Assembly: GCA_011319805.1 (NCBI GenBank)
Contig: SJRY01000112.1
Coordinates: 1 to 22,700 of the forward strand
Source of the DNA: Macrocybe gigantea
Lineage: Eukaryota > Basidiomycota > Agaricomycetes > Agaricales > Callistosporiaceae
Direction: 5' to 3'
DNA: 22,700 nucleotides
The notes under the pieces were generated by a model. That model did no database searches. It was not told the origin of the DNA and saw only the letters and a program-made list of their open reading frames with translations. Below are positions 9,166-18,837 of this stretch, in pieces. Every line of letters starts with the position of its first letter. Positions within the stretch are counted from its first letter, which is position 1. The position numbers and the translations under genes were made by a program.

Positions 9166-10998
9166 CTATAGCAAATCACCAAAAGCAGCCATCTCTGGTC
9201 CACCTGACTCCTGCACAGGCATAAAATTAGATGAAACATAAGAATGACAACATGACATACCCTCATGCCAATCTCCCAGTCTAGAAAGCATTGATAAGAA
9301 CAATGTCCCATAAAAAAAGAATCCACATACAGCTGTAGATAATTGTGACGGCCATGAGAATGCCAGTGCCACTTCCTATTGCACCCATTAAATCTGCCGT
9401 GACAGATAGAAGACCAAGAATCGCTCCGCCAAATGCCGCAGCCGTTGGAATGACACGTTTCAGTTCTTTGTACATCGAGCCTTCACGGTGTCCAGCCATT
9501 ACCTGACAGACAATGCACTTAACCTAGGTGGCAATAAAGCAAAGCAAAGATATCACCATCTGTTGGTCTTTTAGCTGCTTAGCAACGTCTCTGGGACCTG
9601 AACCTGAAACCTCGATCCAAGTCTTGGAGAATAATGCACAAGCCGACAACATGAACGTAATATAAACGGCAGTGTGAATGGGGTCGAGGACGGCTTCCTT
9701 GATGGTGTGAGGCGGCGACATGTAGTAGGCGATGCCAGACTTGGCAATAAGTTGTGGGGAGTCTTCCATGGGCTGACATGGGTAAGCGCCGAGTTTTTAC
9801 AATCGAACTTATAACACGTACCTCCCAGACGCCAAGAAGTTTGACAAGAAAATTGTTCGGGAAGCGCGACGCGAGCATTTGCGAAACAATAAATACGTTT
9901 GAGGTCAGAGCCGACTCCAGCATAATAGGCATATTAGAGGTATAAAAGAGTTTGACAGGATATGACCCGCGCTGACCACGAAACCTATTGCTCTTGACAG
10001 GGATTTCGATGCGGAATCCTTGAAGGTAGATGACAAGAGCGAAGATGACGATAGTGGCAATAAGATTCATTATATTGGGTAGGCGATCCCTCCAGAATGC
10101 CTCTCTCAATGCGCGTCCTTTGTCATTCCAGGTGAAGAGAAGATGAAACAAGGCAACCAATGCACCCTCGAATTCAGGCCCACGTCCCGTGTTGACGGTG
10201 GTTGGAGAGAATGCTTTCCAAACAATGGATTCGCAGATGTTGGTCGCGATGAAGAGATTTATGCCGGAACCGAGGCCATAACCTTTTTGAAGTAATTCGT
10301 CGAGGAGGATGACAATCAGGGCTGCCGCTACGAGCTGGATGATGAGAAGGAGGCAAACACCAGCGCCTAGATCTCGTGGTTGGCCATATAAGCCAGTCAA
10401 GACATAGACAGTTGCCTGACCCAAGGAGATGATAAGGGCGAATACTGGAGACAAAGACGTACATCAGTTACACAAAGCTACGTTAGAAGAATACAATGGG
10501 AAGCAAATCATGCAGAATCAGAAGCTCACATTTCTGGCCACCGCTGAAAAGGGCACGGTCTTCCTTCAGCGCGAAATCGACGTCGATGAGGTTCGCACCG
10601 GCCAACAGTTGCATGATCATGCCGGACGTCACAATGGGTGTTATTCCAAGCTCCATGAGTGTTCCACGGTTAGAAGCAAGGATAACACGCATCCAGTATA
10701 GCGGATCAGACGAGTCTGAGGACATGATGCCATAAAGGGGGACTTGAGAGCAGACCAAGAAGATGAGAAGCGTTACGGCTGTCCATAGCACTTTCTGGTT
10801 GAAAGGGACCTTTGAAACAACATTGAATGAAGAGAAAGGACACGTCGTCGAATTCGCGCTTACCTTCCTATCCGGCGAAGAGACCTCAGGCAAGATTGGA
10901 AGGAATGGTCGAACAAGATTGAGGAAACGAACTGGATGGGGAGAACATAAGCAGACCATGGAGAGGGAGAGATTTCAGCAGCGCTTACAGCCACTCAT
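9166..10998 (-). CDS. SEC61: Sec61 alpha, ER protein-translocation channel
   Basis: This is the pore subunit of the heterotrimeric Sec61 translocon, which moves secretory proteins across, and membrane proteins into, the ER membrane. Read on the minus strand, eight exons join in frame: 10998-10989, 10931-10864, 10809-10530, 10444-9822, 9772-9557, 9502-9331, 9280-9261, 9210-9166. They give 477 aa, the usual length. The protein starts [13 protein letters not shown] and carries family blocks such as [64 protein letters not shown] and [20 protein letters not shown], and ends [12 protein letters not shown]. All ten membrane-segment regions appear present. The start lies in a 10-nt first exon; it was chosen because only this splice restores the conserved FRFLNLV N-terminus. 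Exon 7 is only 20 nt. Introns are 49-85 nt. No damage is seen. Confidence 0.97.
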
Positions 10999-11252
10999 CC
11001 TGTGAAGTGAGAAGGAGAGAGAGACAGGTTCGAGAGAAAGCTGATTTGCTGGCGAAGATCGCCAGCTCACGAAATTCCAGACGTGGCACCTTATGTAAGC
11101 CGTAACACACGATACACACAACATACAAAGTCACAAATACAAAAGTACTGACTCTCCAGTCTCATACTATACAAGTCGAAATAACATAAAAAAGCAAGTA
11201 TGAAACAGAACGATAACACAACGATAGATAGTTCGAACAATAATAACACCGC

Positions 11253-12529
11253 TCAATCCACCTCCTCTGCGACCGCCGCACCAAGTAGATGCCCAACCCT
11301 CTCCTCACGAATTAGAGTTTTCGCGAACAGCTGTGGTGCGCGAGAGACAGCTTCAGCGAACGAGAATGCAAGACTGACAGCGGCGTTCAAGACACGCCAT
11401 CTGAAACCCAGTACGTCCAATCCATAGATATTGCGATCCAGAGATGAGTACGGATAACTTATCTGCGCCGCGAGGCGGACGATAGATGCTGTGAGGGGAT
11501 CGAATGGCGCAAAGCCTGTGGTCTCATACGGTGCTGCGGGGTTGAAGGAGATTAAATTTCCAACCATGGCAGGCAGTATGAGCGTCGGAATGGCCCAATG
11601 CAGTAATGCCATCCAGAACGCGTACGTCTGGAATGCGCTCAGAGGGGGATAGAAGATGAAGGGCGCTGGGACAAATTTGTCCTGTAGTGATAAAGGGATC
11701 TATTGCAGTATGTGCGTTGAGTACCAGCGATAGAATATTGAAAAGGAAGAAATCTACCTGAACCGTTTTCCAAGGGATTATGGCATAAAGGACATAGAAA
11801 AACTCCCCTAAGGCAGTAAGTGACCAAATATTGCGCGAATTGGATAGAAACTGGGCCGAGGAGATTAAGCAAAACTCCCATCAAGTAGAAGGAACGGAAC
11901 TCACGAATCGAAGCGCATCCAAGGTTTCTCGGCTACTTTGCAGAATCTCATTCTGCTTGACTTGATGAACAAAGGCGTCCATAGTTTCTCGCCCAGAAAT
12001 GCGTTCAACTAAACTATCCACCTGCTTTGGCGGCAGTAGTGGCATGTTGCTGGGAGTGTTCAACTGCGCTTGCTTAGCCGAACGAGTTGACGAAGCATCG
12101 GTGGGCGAGGTGGGATTCTTCAAGAATGCGGACACATCGCGAAGGTCTGCCACAGGAGTCGATTCCTGTATAGCATCAAGAGCGGTTATGCGGCGAGTCT
12201 TAGATTTAGAAGGTGGTTTGGCGGATTCCTGATCCCAAACAGGCCGCGAACTGGAAAAGAGAAAGAGATCAGGATGTCAGGTCTCAAATGAAATGTTTTT
12301 ACCCTGTTGCGGCGGATTGTGGCTGGACGCTCTTCTTTCGGCGGGTGTTAAACAAACCCGCAAAAGCGGGATCCTCCTCTAGACTGGCTTGATTCTGGTC
12401 GAGGTGTTTTTTAATTCTGGTTTGAAGCTCATCTTTCGTACCCTGGTCACTCAAATGGAGGGCCGAGGCAATATCTTGTAATTCGGATTTCTTCTTTGGT
12501 TGCAGAGCACCAGTGAATATTGGGGCCAT
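11253..12529 (-). CDS. SAP-domain protein with C-terminal membrane segments
   Basis: Four minus-strand exons join in frame: 12529-12303, 12250-11905, 11850-11758, 11699-11253, giving 370 aa. Residues 9-43 form a SAP helix-extension-helix motif (KSELQDIASALHL then GTKDELQTRI), which in other proteins binds DNA. Residues about 60-190 are polar and probably disordered, with basic PPSKSKTRR. Hydrophobic stretches follow at about 200-217 (LGEFFYVLYAIIPW), 249-272 (FWMALLHWAIPTLILPAMVG) and weakly near 325-340. I infer an integral membrane protein with its SAP end possibly facing chromatin, as in Heh/Src1 inner-nuclear-membrane proteins, but I see no MAN1-type domain, so the function is open. It lies 254 bp upstream of sec61 on the same strand. 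Introns are 52-58 nt. Confidence 0.85.
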
Positions 12530-12592
12530 GACGGTGTGGGATCAACAAAGACAGAGTTGATCGCGCTGTTAGACGCGTTTCACACGTGACTA

Positions 12593-12621
12593 CAGTTGCG
12601 GACAAACAAACACGACAAATT
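12593..12621 (+). repeat. Left terminal inverted repeat, 29 bp
   Basis: Exact reverse complement of 13228-13256. The two arms diverge immediately inside. Confidence 0.93.
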
Positions 12622-13227
12622 TGGTATCTCATGAACCCGAATTTTTTTGAGGAAAAGGATTACAGAAATGAACTCAGCGGATCGAAAAACGTCGAAAAAC
12701 ACACTCACCTTATTTTTCCCACGAGAAATTGAGGTGGCCAAAATTTTGGGCCGAAAAAGTTGCATTTTCAGTGCTGGATTCATGGATTCCATGGGATTAC
12801 TACTCAGATTTGGACCACATAAATCAGCTTGTAGGTTCCTGCAGCAGTAGGAATTGATTTTCCATGTCTAAACACAGTTATATGATTATCAGCACCCAAA
12901 ATGAGGAGGCTTGTTTTGGCGTATTGTGGTGTGGGACTATTTGGTACCCTATTTTCACGGTATTTTTTTCCAAAAATTTTCATCAACAAATGGCATATCT
13001 TGAATCGGAATCATCACCGACGTGACGAGATCTCTCATTTCCGCATTTTTACAGATTTTTTGGGCTACTTTTTAGGGGGCGGCCAAAATTTTGGGGTCAA
13101 AAATTGAAAAAATTGAGAATTAGCGAAATCTGCTCGTAGAAATGTCTTCAACCCAATGAATACATGTGATTTATGCAATTTCTGAGCCCACTGCTTATTT
13201 GTGGCAGTGCAGAAAATTCGACTTTTG

Positions 13228-13256
13228 AATTTGTCGTGTTTGTTTGTCCGCAACTG
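13228..13256 (-). repeat. Right terminal inverted repeat, 29 bp
   Basis: Exact reverse complement of 12593-12621, followed by the TA target duplication. Confidence 0.93.
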
Positions 13257-13450
13257 TACTATTCCGTGGCTTACGTAGTAAAAGCGTCATGAGGAGGTGT
13301 TGTCCATCAGTTGTGGTGGTGATGGCTACTAGGCTGCCATTGTTAAAGAATGTTCACCTTCTCGTCGTTAACGACCATCTTCCTCTGGCAGGCTTTCCTC
13401 TTGATTTTATTTTCTTCTTTTCCGAATTCCTAGCTAGCCCGTAATTCATC

Positions 13451-14111
13451 ATGTACACTCGTTTCTTTATCCTTTTCCTTTTCACGTTCGCAAGCCGAGG
13501 TAACAGGTTCCAGCCGGGTGACGGCATGCCCACTGACTCGTTGTCTAGCGCTTTCATTCAACATAACAGTTAATAACCGTAATTTGACGGTTTCGCAGAT
13601 ATTGGATGTCCCAAACAGCGTTGTGAAGACCAACGTGAGTAATTTTACTTGCGGAATGAACTACAACGAATGCGGATTTTTCAGTGTGCTTCAACCTGCG
13701 ATAGCGCCAGCCGACAACTTCAATCCTGCAACGACGATGCAACTTGTCTGTGTAGAGCGGATACGGTCGCTTCACTTCAGAAATGCGAGCAGTGCATGTT
13801 TGAACAACTCATCGCGGTCAATGGGCGGATGGACTTCAGAGTGGGTTCTCAAGCTGTTCTAAGCGGTAAGCCGCTTGCACTACAGTTGTTGTGCATGCTT
13901 GATCTGCCCCTTCCGACACGCTTTAGCCTATGCTTCGGCTTGTAAGACGGTGGCCAACACTACACTCGCAGCAAACCAGACGGCATTGACGCTTCCTCCG
14001 ACCTGGGATGGTCCTTTTACCGCCGTCTTGCCGGTTGGTGGGATGGTTGTGACTGTTATGACGGGTGCTGTCCTTGGATTTTCGGCACTTATGATCTTGT
14101 CAAACATGTAA
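13451..14111 (+). CDS. Small secreted 8-cysteine (CFEM-like) protein, probable GPI anchor
   Basis: Four exons (13451-13499, 13570-13634, 13685-13865, 13927-14111) give 159 aa. Residues 1-15 (MYTRFFILFLFTFAS) are a signal peptide. Eight cysteines at about 39, 43, 53, 59, 61, 72, 75 and 104 follow the spacing C-x3-C-x9-C-x5-C-x-C-x10-C-x2-C-x28-C. This resembles CFEM and related fungal extracellular domains, though the last gap is longer than in CFEM. The C-terminus is hydrophobic (about 125-159, GGMVVTVMTGAVLGFSALMI) after N-x-T sites, as for a GPI-anchor signal. It is therefore probably a cell-surface protein; its role, perhaps wall structure or metal/heme binding as in some CFEM proteins, is inference. 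Exon joins were chosen to keep the LDVPNSVVKTN-CASTC frame; introns are 50-70 nt. Confidence 0.78.
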
Positions 14112-14298
14112 AGAATGTGCATTTCTGTCTTTGATCGTTATGTATACATCATCCTCCGACCAAACATGGCCAATTTTGTAGTCGGATACATTTTCACTTG
14201 CACCTGTACCACTCTCGCAATTATCTTTTTTGGTTTCGACTGTGCATGGCTACCCGCTTCTTCTTCTGCGCACCCTTTGACTTCGACTCTTTTCACCT

Positions 14299-17200
14299 AT
14301 GAACCGCTCAGCACTCCGCATCAAATTCCGGTTCCTACAATTCGTCGACGTCCGCAGGCAATTCTCGACTTCTCCCGGAGAATGGGGCACATCTCCGCGC
14401 GTTTCTGAGCATTTAACAGTCGCCGAGCAGGAGTGGCTACAGGATGAACAGGTTTTGGATTCTACAGTGAATCTCGACCTCATCTCTCCTCCTTCACCCA
14501 AGGAACGATTCGACTGGCGCCTTAGGGCGCCATCTAGGACTAATCAGCAGTCTTTGTTTATGACGCGCTCTTCCAATCCTATTCGCTACGTGCGACGCAA
14601 AATACCTCCTCTCACGGCTGTAACACAGGACGAAGCGCTCTACGACGCCATCAAGGCATACGAACATCAGTAATAACGCCGTCCGACGTCGAAGCTAACT
14701 ACTGATGCAATCTTCTCGTTGTAGTTTCTCCAAATTGCTGGCTGCTGAAGAGGCGGAGGCGGAGGCCATTCTTAATGAACGTCTTTCCAGTTGGTCTATC
14801 GACCGTTTGAAAAGCGAAGGCTATTGCCTGACAGGATTGTCCGCATTTTGGCTGCAAGCCAATCAATTCGGCCGCCCCGTGGCATCGTTCACCCTGGGGC
14901 CGGGCATTGTTCTGCCTGAGCACCGTTTTGAGTAAGTGAATACCTCTATCTGAGGCACGCTAAATACTAACCTATGCAAGAAATGGCACTCAGGTGTTGG
15001 TATCCCGCCTTGACCCCTTGCAAGAGACTCCAGTGAAGGGTTCCGTCGTCTTTTATACCTCCTCGCAAATCAAGGTCTCCTTTGTAGAGCAGTTTGACCT
15101 GGAAGATGGGGAATGGCGTCTCGATGTTGGGCAATCGAATCTTGTATACGATCGTATGCGGAATGCGATATCTCACCTTCACCACGATCCGCAGACACAT
15201 GAGGACGCAGGACTAGGACCCGATTACGAATACGTCTTGCAAGGTACACACTTGCGGGACGTGATTCTTCGTTCATTCGACCCCTCAAGCTCTAATAACC
15301 AGCTGGTCACTTCATCCAGTCGCAACGCATCAACAAGCAGCGTCTTCGAGAGTGACATGCGAATTCAAAGTTGGGCGCGAAGATACTCCGAGCTTGACCC
15401 TCTCGTGGTGGAAGGTGATCCCAAATTGGAGAATCTCAATGCCACTCAGAGACGAGCAGTCGCAATGATGATCCGAAACAAATTCAGCCTTGTGCAAGGT
15501 GTACGTTCTATATTCGCTTGGATCTCATAGTGCTGAACTAGTATTAGCCTCCTGGAACGGGAAAAACCAAGACTATCATCGAAACGGTCCGGTTGTTGAA
15601 AGTGAGGATGGTCTTCTCAATTGTGACTCCTATTTACATTTCACCCTAGGCGTACTTTGAAGTGCCGTACCCCATTCTCGTTTGCACATATACCAATGTT
15701 GCTGTGGACAACTTAGTTGAAGGTCTCGTGGCGGCCAAGGTCAAAGCACTCCGCGTTGGTTTTGGGGGCAACATCAGAACCTCGATCTTGAATCATACTC
15801 TTGAATATAAACTGGAGACTCACCCATTAAGGTCGACACTAGACGACCTTACAAAGAAGGAGGAGGAACTTTCCAACCGCATGACAGACCTTCAATCTCG
15901 ACTGGAATGTGTTCGCAAGAAACAGAAAGACAGCGAATCCAAGCCCGCGCAAAGAGGCAACAAGATGCAGATGGCCTTATTGTCAATGGAAGGCCGACAT
16001 CGCACTCTCAGGTCAAGAATTTATGCACTACGTCAACAAATGTTGCAGGATGTCTTGACCGAATCAGACGTCGTAAGTCATTCATGACCAATTACGTTGC
16101 TGTCATTAATATGATCTCAATCTGGACCAAAAGATCTGCACAACGTGTATCACCTCTGCATGCGTTGCTCTGAACATGACCGACTTTCCTGTCGTTTTCT
16201 TAGACGAAGCCTCCATGTCCACCGAACCAGCTTCTCTTATTCCCCTTATGAAAGGTGTACGCATGATGTCTGCCAACAGTTAAGGCGGTATCTCATCTGT
16301 GTCCTTGCAGTCTCGTCATGTCGCACTCATTGGCGATCATAAACAATTGCCACCGGTGATTACCAGTCGCGAAGCGCAGGCCCTGGGATTGGGTGTGAGT
16401 TTGTTTGAGCGTTTGACTCAAGAAGGAGGTAAATCAGCCTGATGTCCTTAGCCCATTGAACGATTGACGTTCGATTCTTTGCAGGTTTGCCATCCATCAT
16501 GCTAGACGTCCAATATCGAATGCATCCCTCCATTTCACGTTTCCCGTCTCTTGAATTCTACAATCTTGGGCTTCAAGATGGAACTGTCGACGAGGAAGGG
16601 AACATATCGTCGCTTCTCCTTCCGCCCACATCTCAGCACCTCATATTGAATGCAGAAACCGGTCGACGGCCATCAGTTATATTTTTAGACCATGGCGGGA
16701 TGGAATCAATGAAGGACCGAAGTCGCGTTAATTATGACGAGGCACGAATCGTGGCGAGCGTAGTGGAAGACCTGTTATTGAACAATCCAGTATGTGACAG
16801 TAACCTTTCTCACCGAAGCGGTTTTTCACGTTTGTCATCAGGAGTTGCGAGGCCGTGACATTGGCATCATCGCTCCCTACCTGGCGCAGATTTCTCTTCT
16901 AAATCGACTATTCAAGACGGACGTGAAATACCGTGCTCAATTCAAGGAGGTGCTAGGCGAGCATCGGGCGATGCAATTAGCGAGTCTCGAAATAAAGACG
17001 GTCGACGGGTTTGAAGGGCGCGAGAAGGATGTCATTATTTTTTCGACGGTCCGCAACAATGGCAGCGGATACCTGGGCTTTCTTGCGGACCAGAGAAGGC
17101 TTAACGTCGGGCTGACACGTGCCAAGAGAGGTTTATTCATCATTGGCAACATCAACACGTTGAGGACCGGGAAAATGAGTCGAGCACAAACAGGGTACCC

Positions 17201-17360
17201 CCTTGATCAGGTTGCAAGGGGAGCTGAGTCGTGGCGTCGCTACGCAAAGTATCTCAGTGACCAAGGGCTTGTTGTATCGCTCACCGGTGATGCCCTTCAG
17301 AGGGCACTGTATCATAACGTCGTCTCCGCAAAAGGGTGTCTTCAGCAACACAAGAGTTGA
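14299..17360 (+). CDS. SF1B (Upf1/IGHMBP2-like) helicase, possibly mitochondrial
   Basis: Nine exons join in frame: 14299-14669, 14725-14931, 14981-15500, 15548-15601, 15650-16072, 16134-16256, 16311-16428, 16485-16789, 16842-17360, giving 879 aa. All ATP-dependent helicase motifs are present: Q motif LNATQRRAV (about 347), Walker A PPGTGKT (367-373), Ia [10 protein letters not shown], motif II DEAS (549-552), [11 protein letters not shown] (574-581), IV QYRMHP (615-620), [10 protein letters not shown] (760-768) and [11 protein letters not shown] (795-803). A charged, coiled-coil-like insertion lies between Ia and II ([20 protein letters not shown]). This is the Upf1-like group that unwinds RNA or DNA 5' to 3'. 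Upf1 CH-type cysteines are absent, so it is closer to IGHMBP2/Hcs1. The N-terminus, [25 protein letters not shown], is basic, lacks acids apart from one Asp, and resembles a matrix presequence. Introns are 47-61 nt; no break is seen. Confidence 0.92.
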
Positions 17361-18837
17361 TCCTCGGACACAACACTTCGTGACATACATTTCTAGCAAC
17401 CGCATGCCACTTCACGCTGGGCTTCATCAGCCCTACTCCTCGCAAATCTTTGGCCGATTCGCTACGATCACTCTCCGTCTGATCAAGGACAGTCGCCATC
17501 AATTCGATTACACAGGCCTCAGTAGCCCTCGGCTGGCTTCGATCTCGACTCTATGCGAACAGGCTGTCTCCGCAAAGTGAAATCATGGGAGATGTATTGT
17601 GGGCCAGGCCTACTCCATTGAGAGGTCGCCTTCGGAATCGAGTGGCTTTTCGATTGGTCATTCGAATTTCGCACCGGTGGATCGGGTAAAATGAGCTCTA
17701 CAATACGGGTTGATGTCATCATGTATCACGATCATGGTTGTTCTTACCACAACGCGAGGTATTTTGTTTTGAGGAAGTGGAGACGAGGATTTGAAATTCG
17801 CAATTACCATTGGATGAGAAGCTACATCATCGTATGAACGCAGTGTTTGCGTAATTGGCTGCCCCATCAGAGCGACTCAAGGCCTGCGCTTCTAATATAG
17901 CTGTCTGGACAAATTTGACACGCGGATTCATGGAAGAGCACAATATGACTTGATTCGAGCTGAAATACGTGGAAGAGAAATTGAATTGCCAGTTACTAGG
18001 ACACGGGTCTCAAACCGGCAGGTGAATGCGCAGATTGGGTGAGGTCGGACCCGTGTCCTCGCCGATATTCATCGATCGGAGTATAGAAGAAGACAGCGTG
18101 GCTCGGCGCGGCCGGGAGCCGAGGTGAATGTAAGTCTATGAAAGCTGCCGCGACATCGCTTGGGCTTCCCCATTATCGCGATGCTGGAGACAAATCTAGA
18201 ACGATGATAACAAGGCCTACACAAGAACTTTGGAACTGCATCATTGGCAACATCACTGGATGAGAACATTGGGTAAACGCGTGGGCGCTGACAAGTCAGA
18301 ACGGTTGGATAATGCAATTTCAAAGGAGAGAGATTCGCACTGTCAAAGCGCTTTACGATTAGCCGGCATGCATTGTCAGATCGCAGATTACCTTGCCATG
18401 TCCGCCCGATCCACCCCTTCTCAAATACCGTTTCATGTCCGCGCGACACGCGCTCTAGCTCAGCTGCCATTTTTTTTCTTATTCCATCGTTTGACGCTCA
18501 CTCGACGCTTCCTGTTCTGCTGTCCTCGACGATCTCATCAGCTTTTGCGACGTCCTCATAATTAATCACACTTTACCGAAGCATTGACCACCAAAGTCTT
18601 CTTGACGGGCTTCCTTGCAAATTTACCTTTGTCGTGTGCCTCTCTAGAAGTCACCTTCTTCTGCTTCTGTTGTCTACAGCGGGAATTCCGCTTCCTACGT
18701 TGGGTTAACGTCGGTACGGGGATCTCTCATCATTCTTGATATATCTCTTTTTCAACCTCGCAACATTCATGCTTGCATCGCCTACGCATTCTCATAAAGA
18801 CACGTCCATTCCCCACACTCTATACAGCACCTCCACT
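17361..18837. other. 1.5-kb intergenic stretch; no supported gene
   Basis: Short frames on both strands lack splice-consistent extension or recognisable motifs. The right part (18470-18837) is pyrimidine-rich, as in fungal promoters, and probably holds the promoter and 5' UTR of the zinc-finger gene. The only clear structure is an inverted repeat at 17998-18059. Confidence 0.55.
17998..18059. repeat. Perfect 12-bp inverted repeat with 38-nt loop
   Basis: AGGACACGGGTC at 17998-18009 pairs exactly with GACCCGTGTCCT at 18048-18059. The loop does not fold into a tRNA cloverleaf as far as I can see. It could be a hairpin RNA element, a paired protein-binding site or the end of a small mobile element. 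Confidence 0.7.

Larger units (their letters stand above)
12593..13256. mobile_element. 664-bp non-coding TIR element (Tc1/mariner-like MITE)
   Basis: It has perfect 29-bp terminal inverted repeats (12593-12621 and 13228-13256, starting CAGTTGCGG), flanked on both sides by TA (12591-12592, 13257-13258). CAG-type ends and a TA duplication are typical of the Tc1/mariner/pogo superfamily. The interior is AT-rich with only short frames and no transposase, so it must have been moved in trans. It contains two direct copies of GGCCAAAATTTTGGG, at 12736-12750 and 13081-13095. Confidence 0.88.

Noticed and set aside
12901..13107. 68-codon frame inside the TIR element
   Set aside because: Too short and without transposase motifs; AT-rich sequence gives such frames by chance.
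17203..17580. 125-codon plus-strand frame overlapping the helicase 3' end
   Set aside because: Its first part is a shadow of the helicase last exon in another frame; the remainder has no features.
18069..18470. 133-codon minus-strand frame
   Set aside because: No recognisable motif and no splice-consistent extension; composition is like chance translation of promoter-side DNA.
18230..18565. 111-codon plus-strand frame
   Set aside because: Covers pyrimidine-rich promoter-like sequence; no domain and no conserved-looking pattern.
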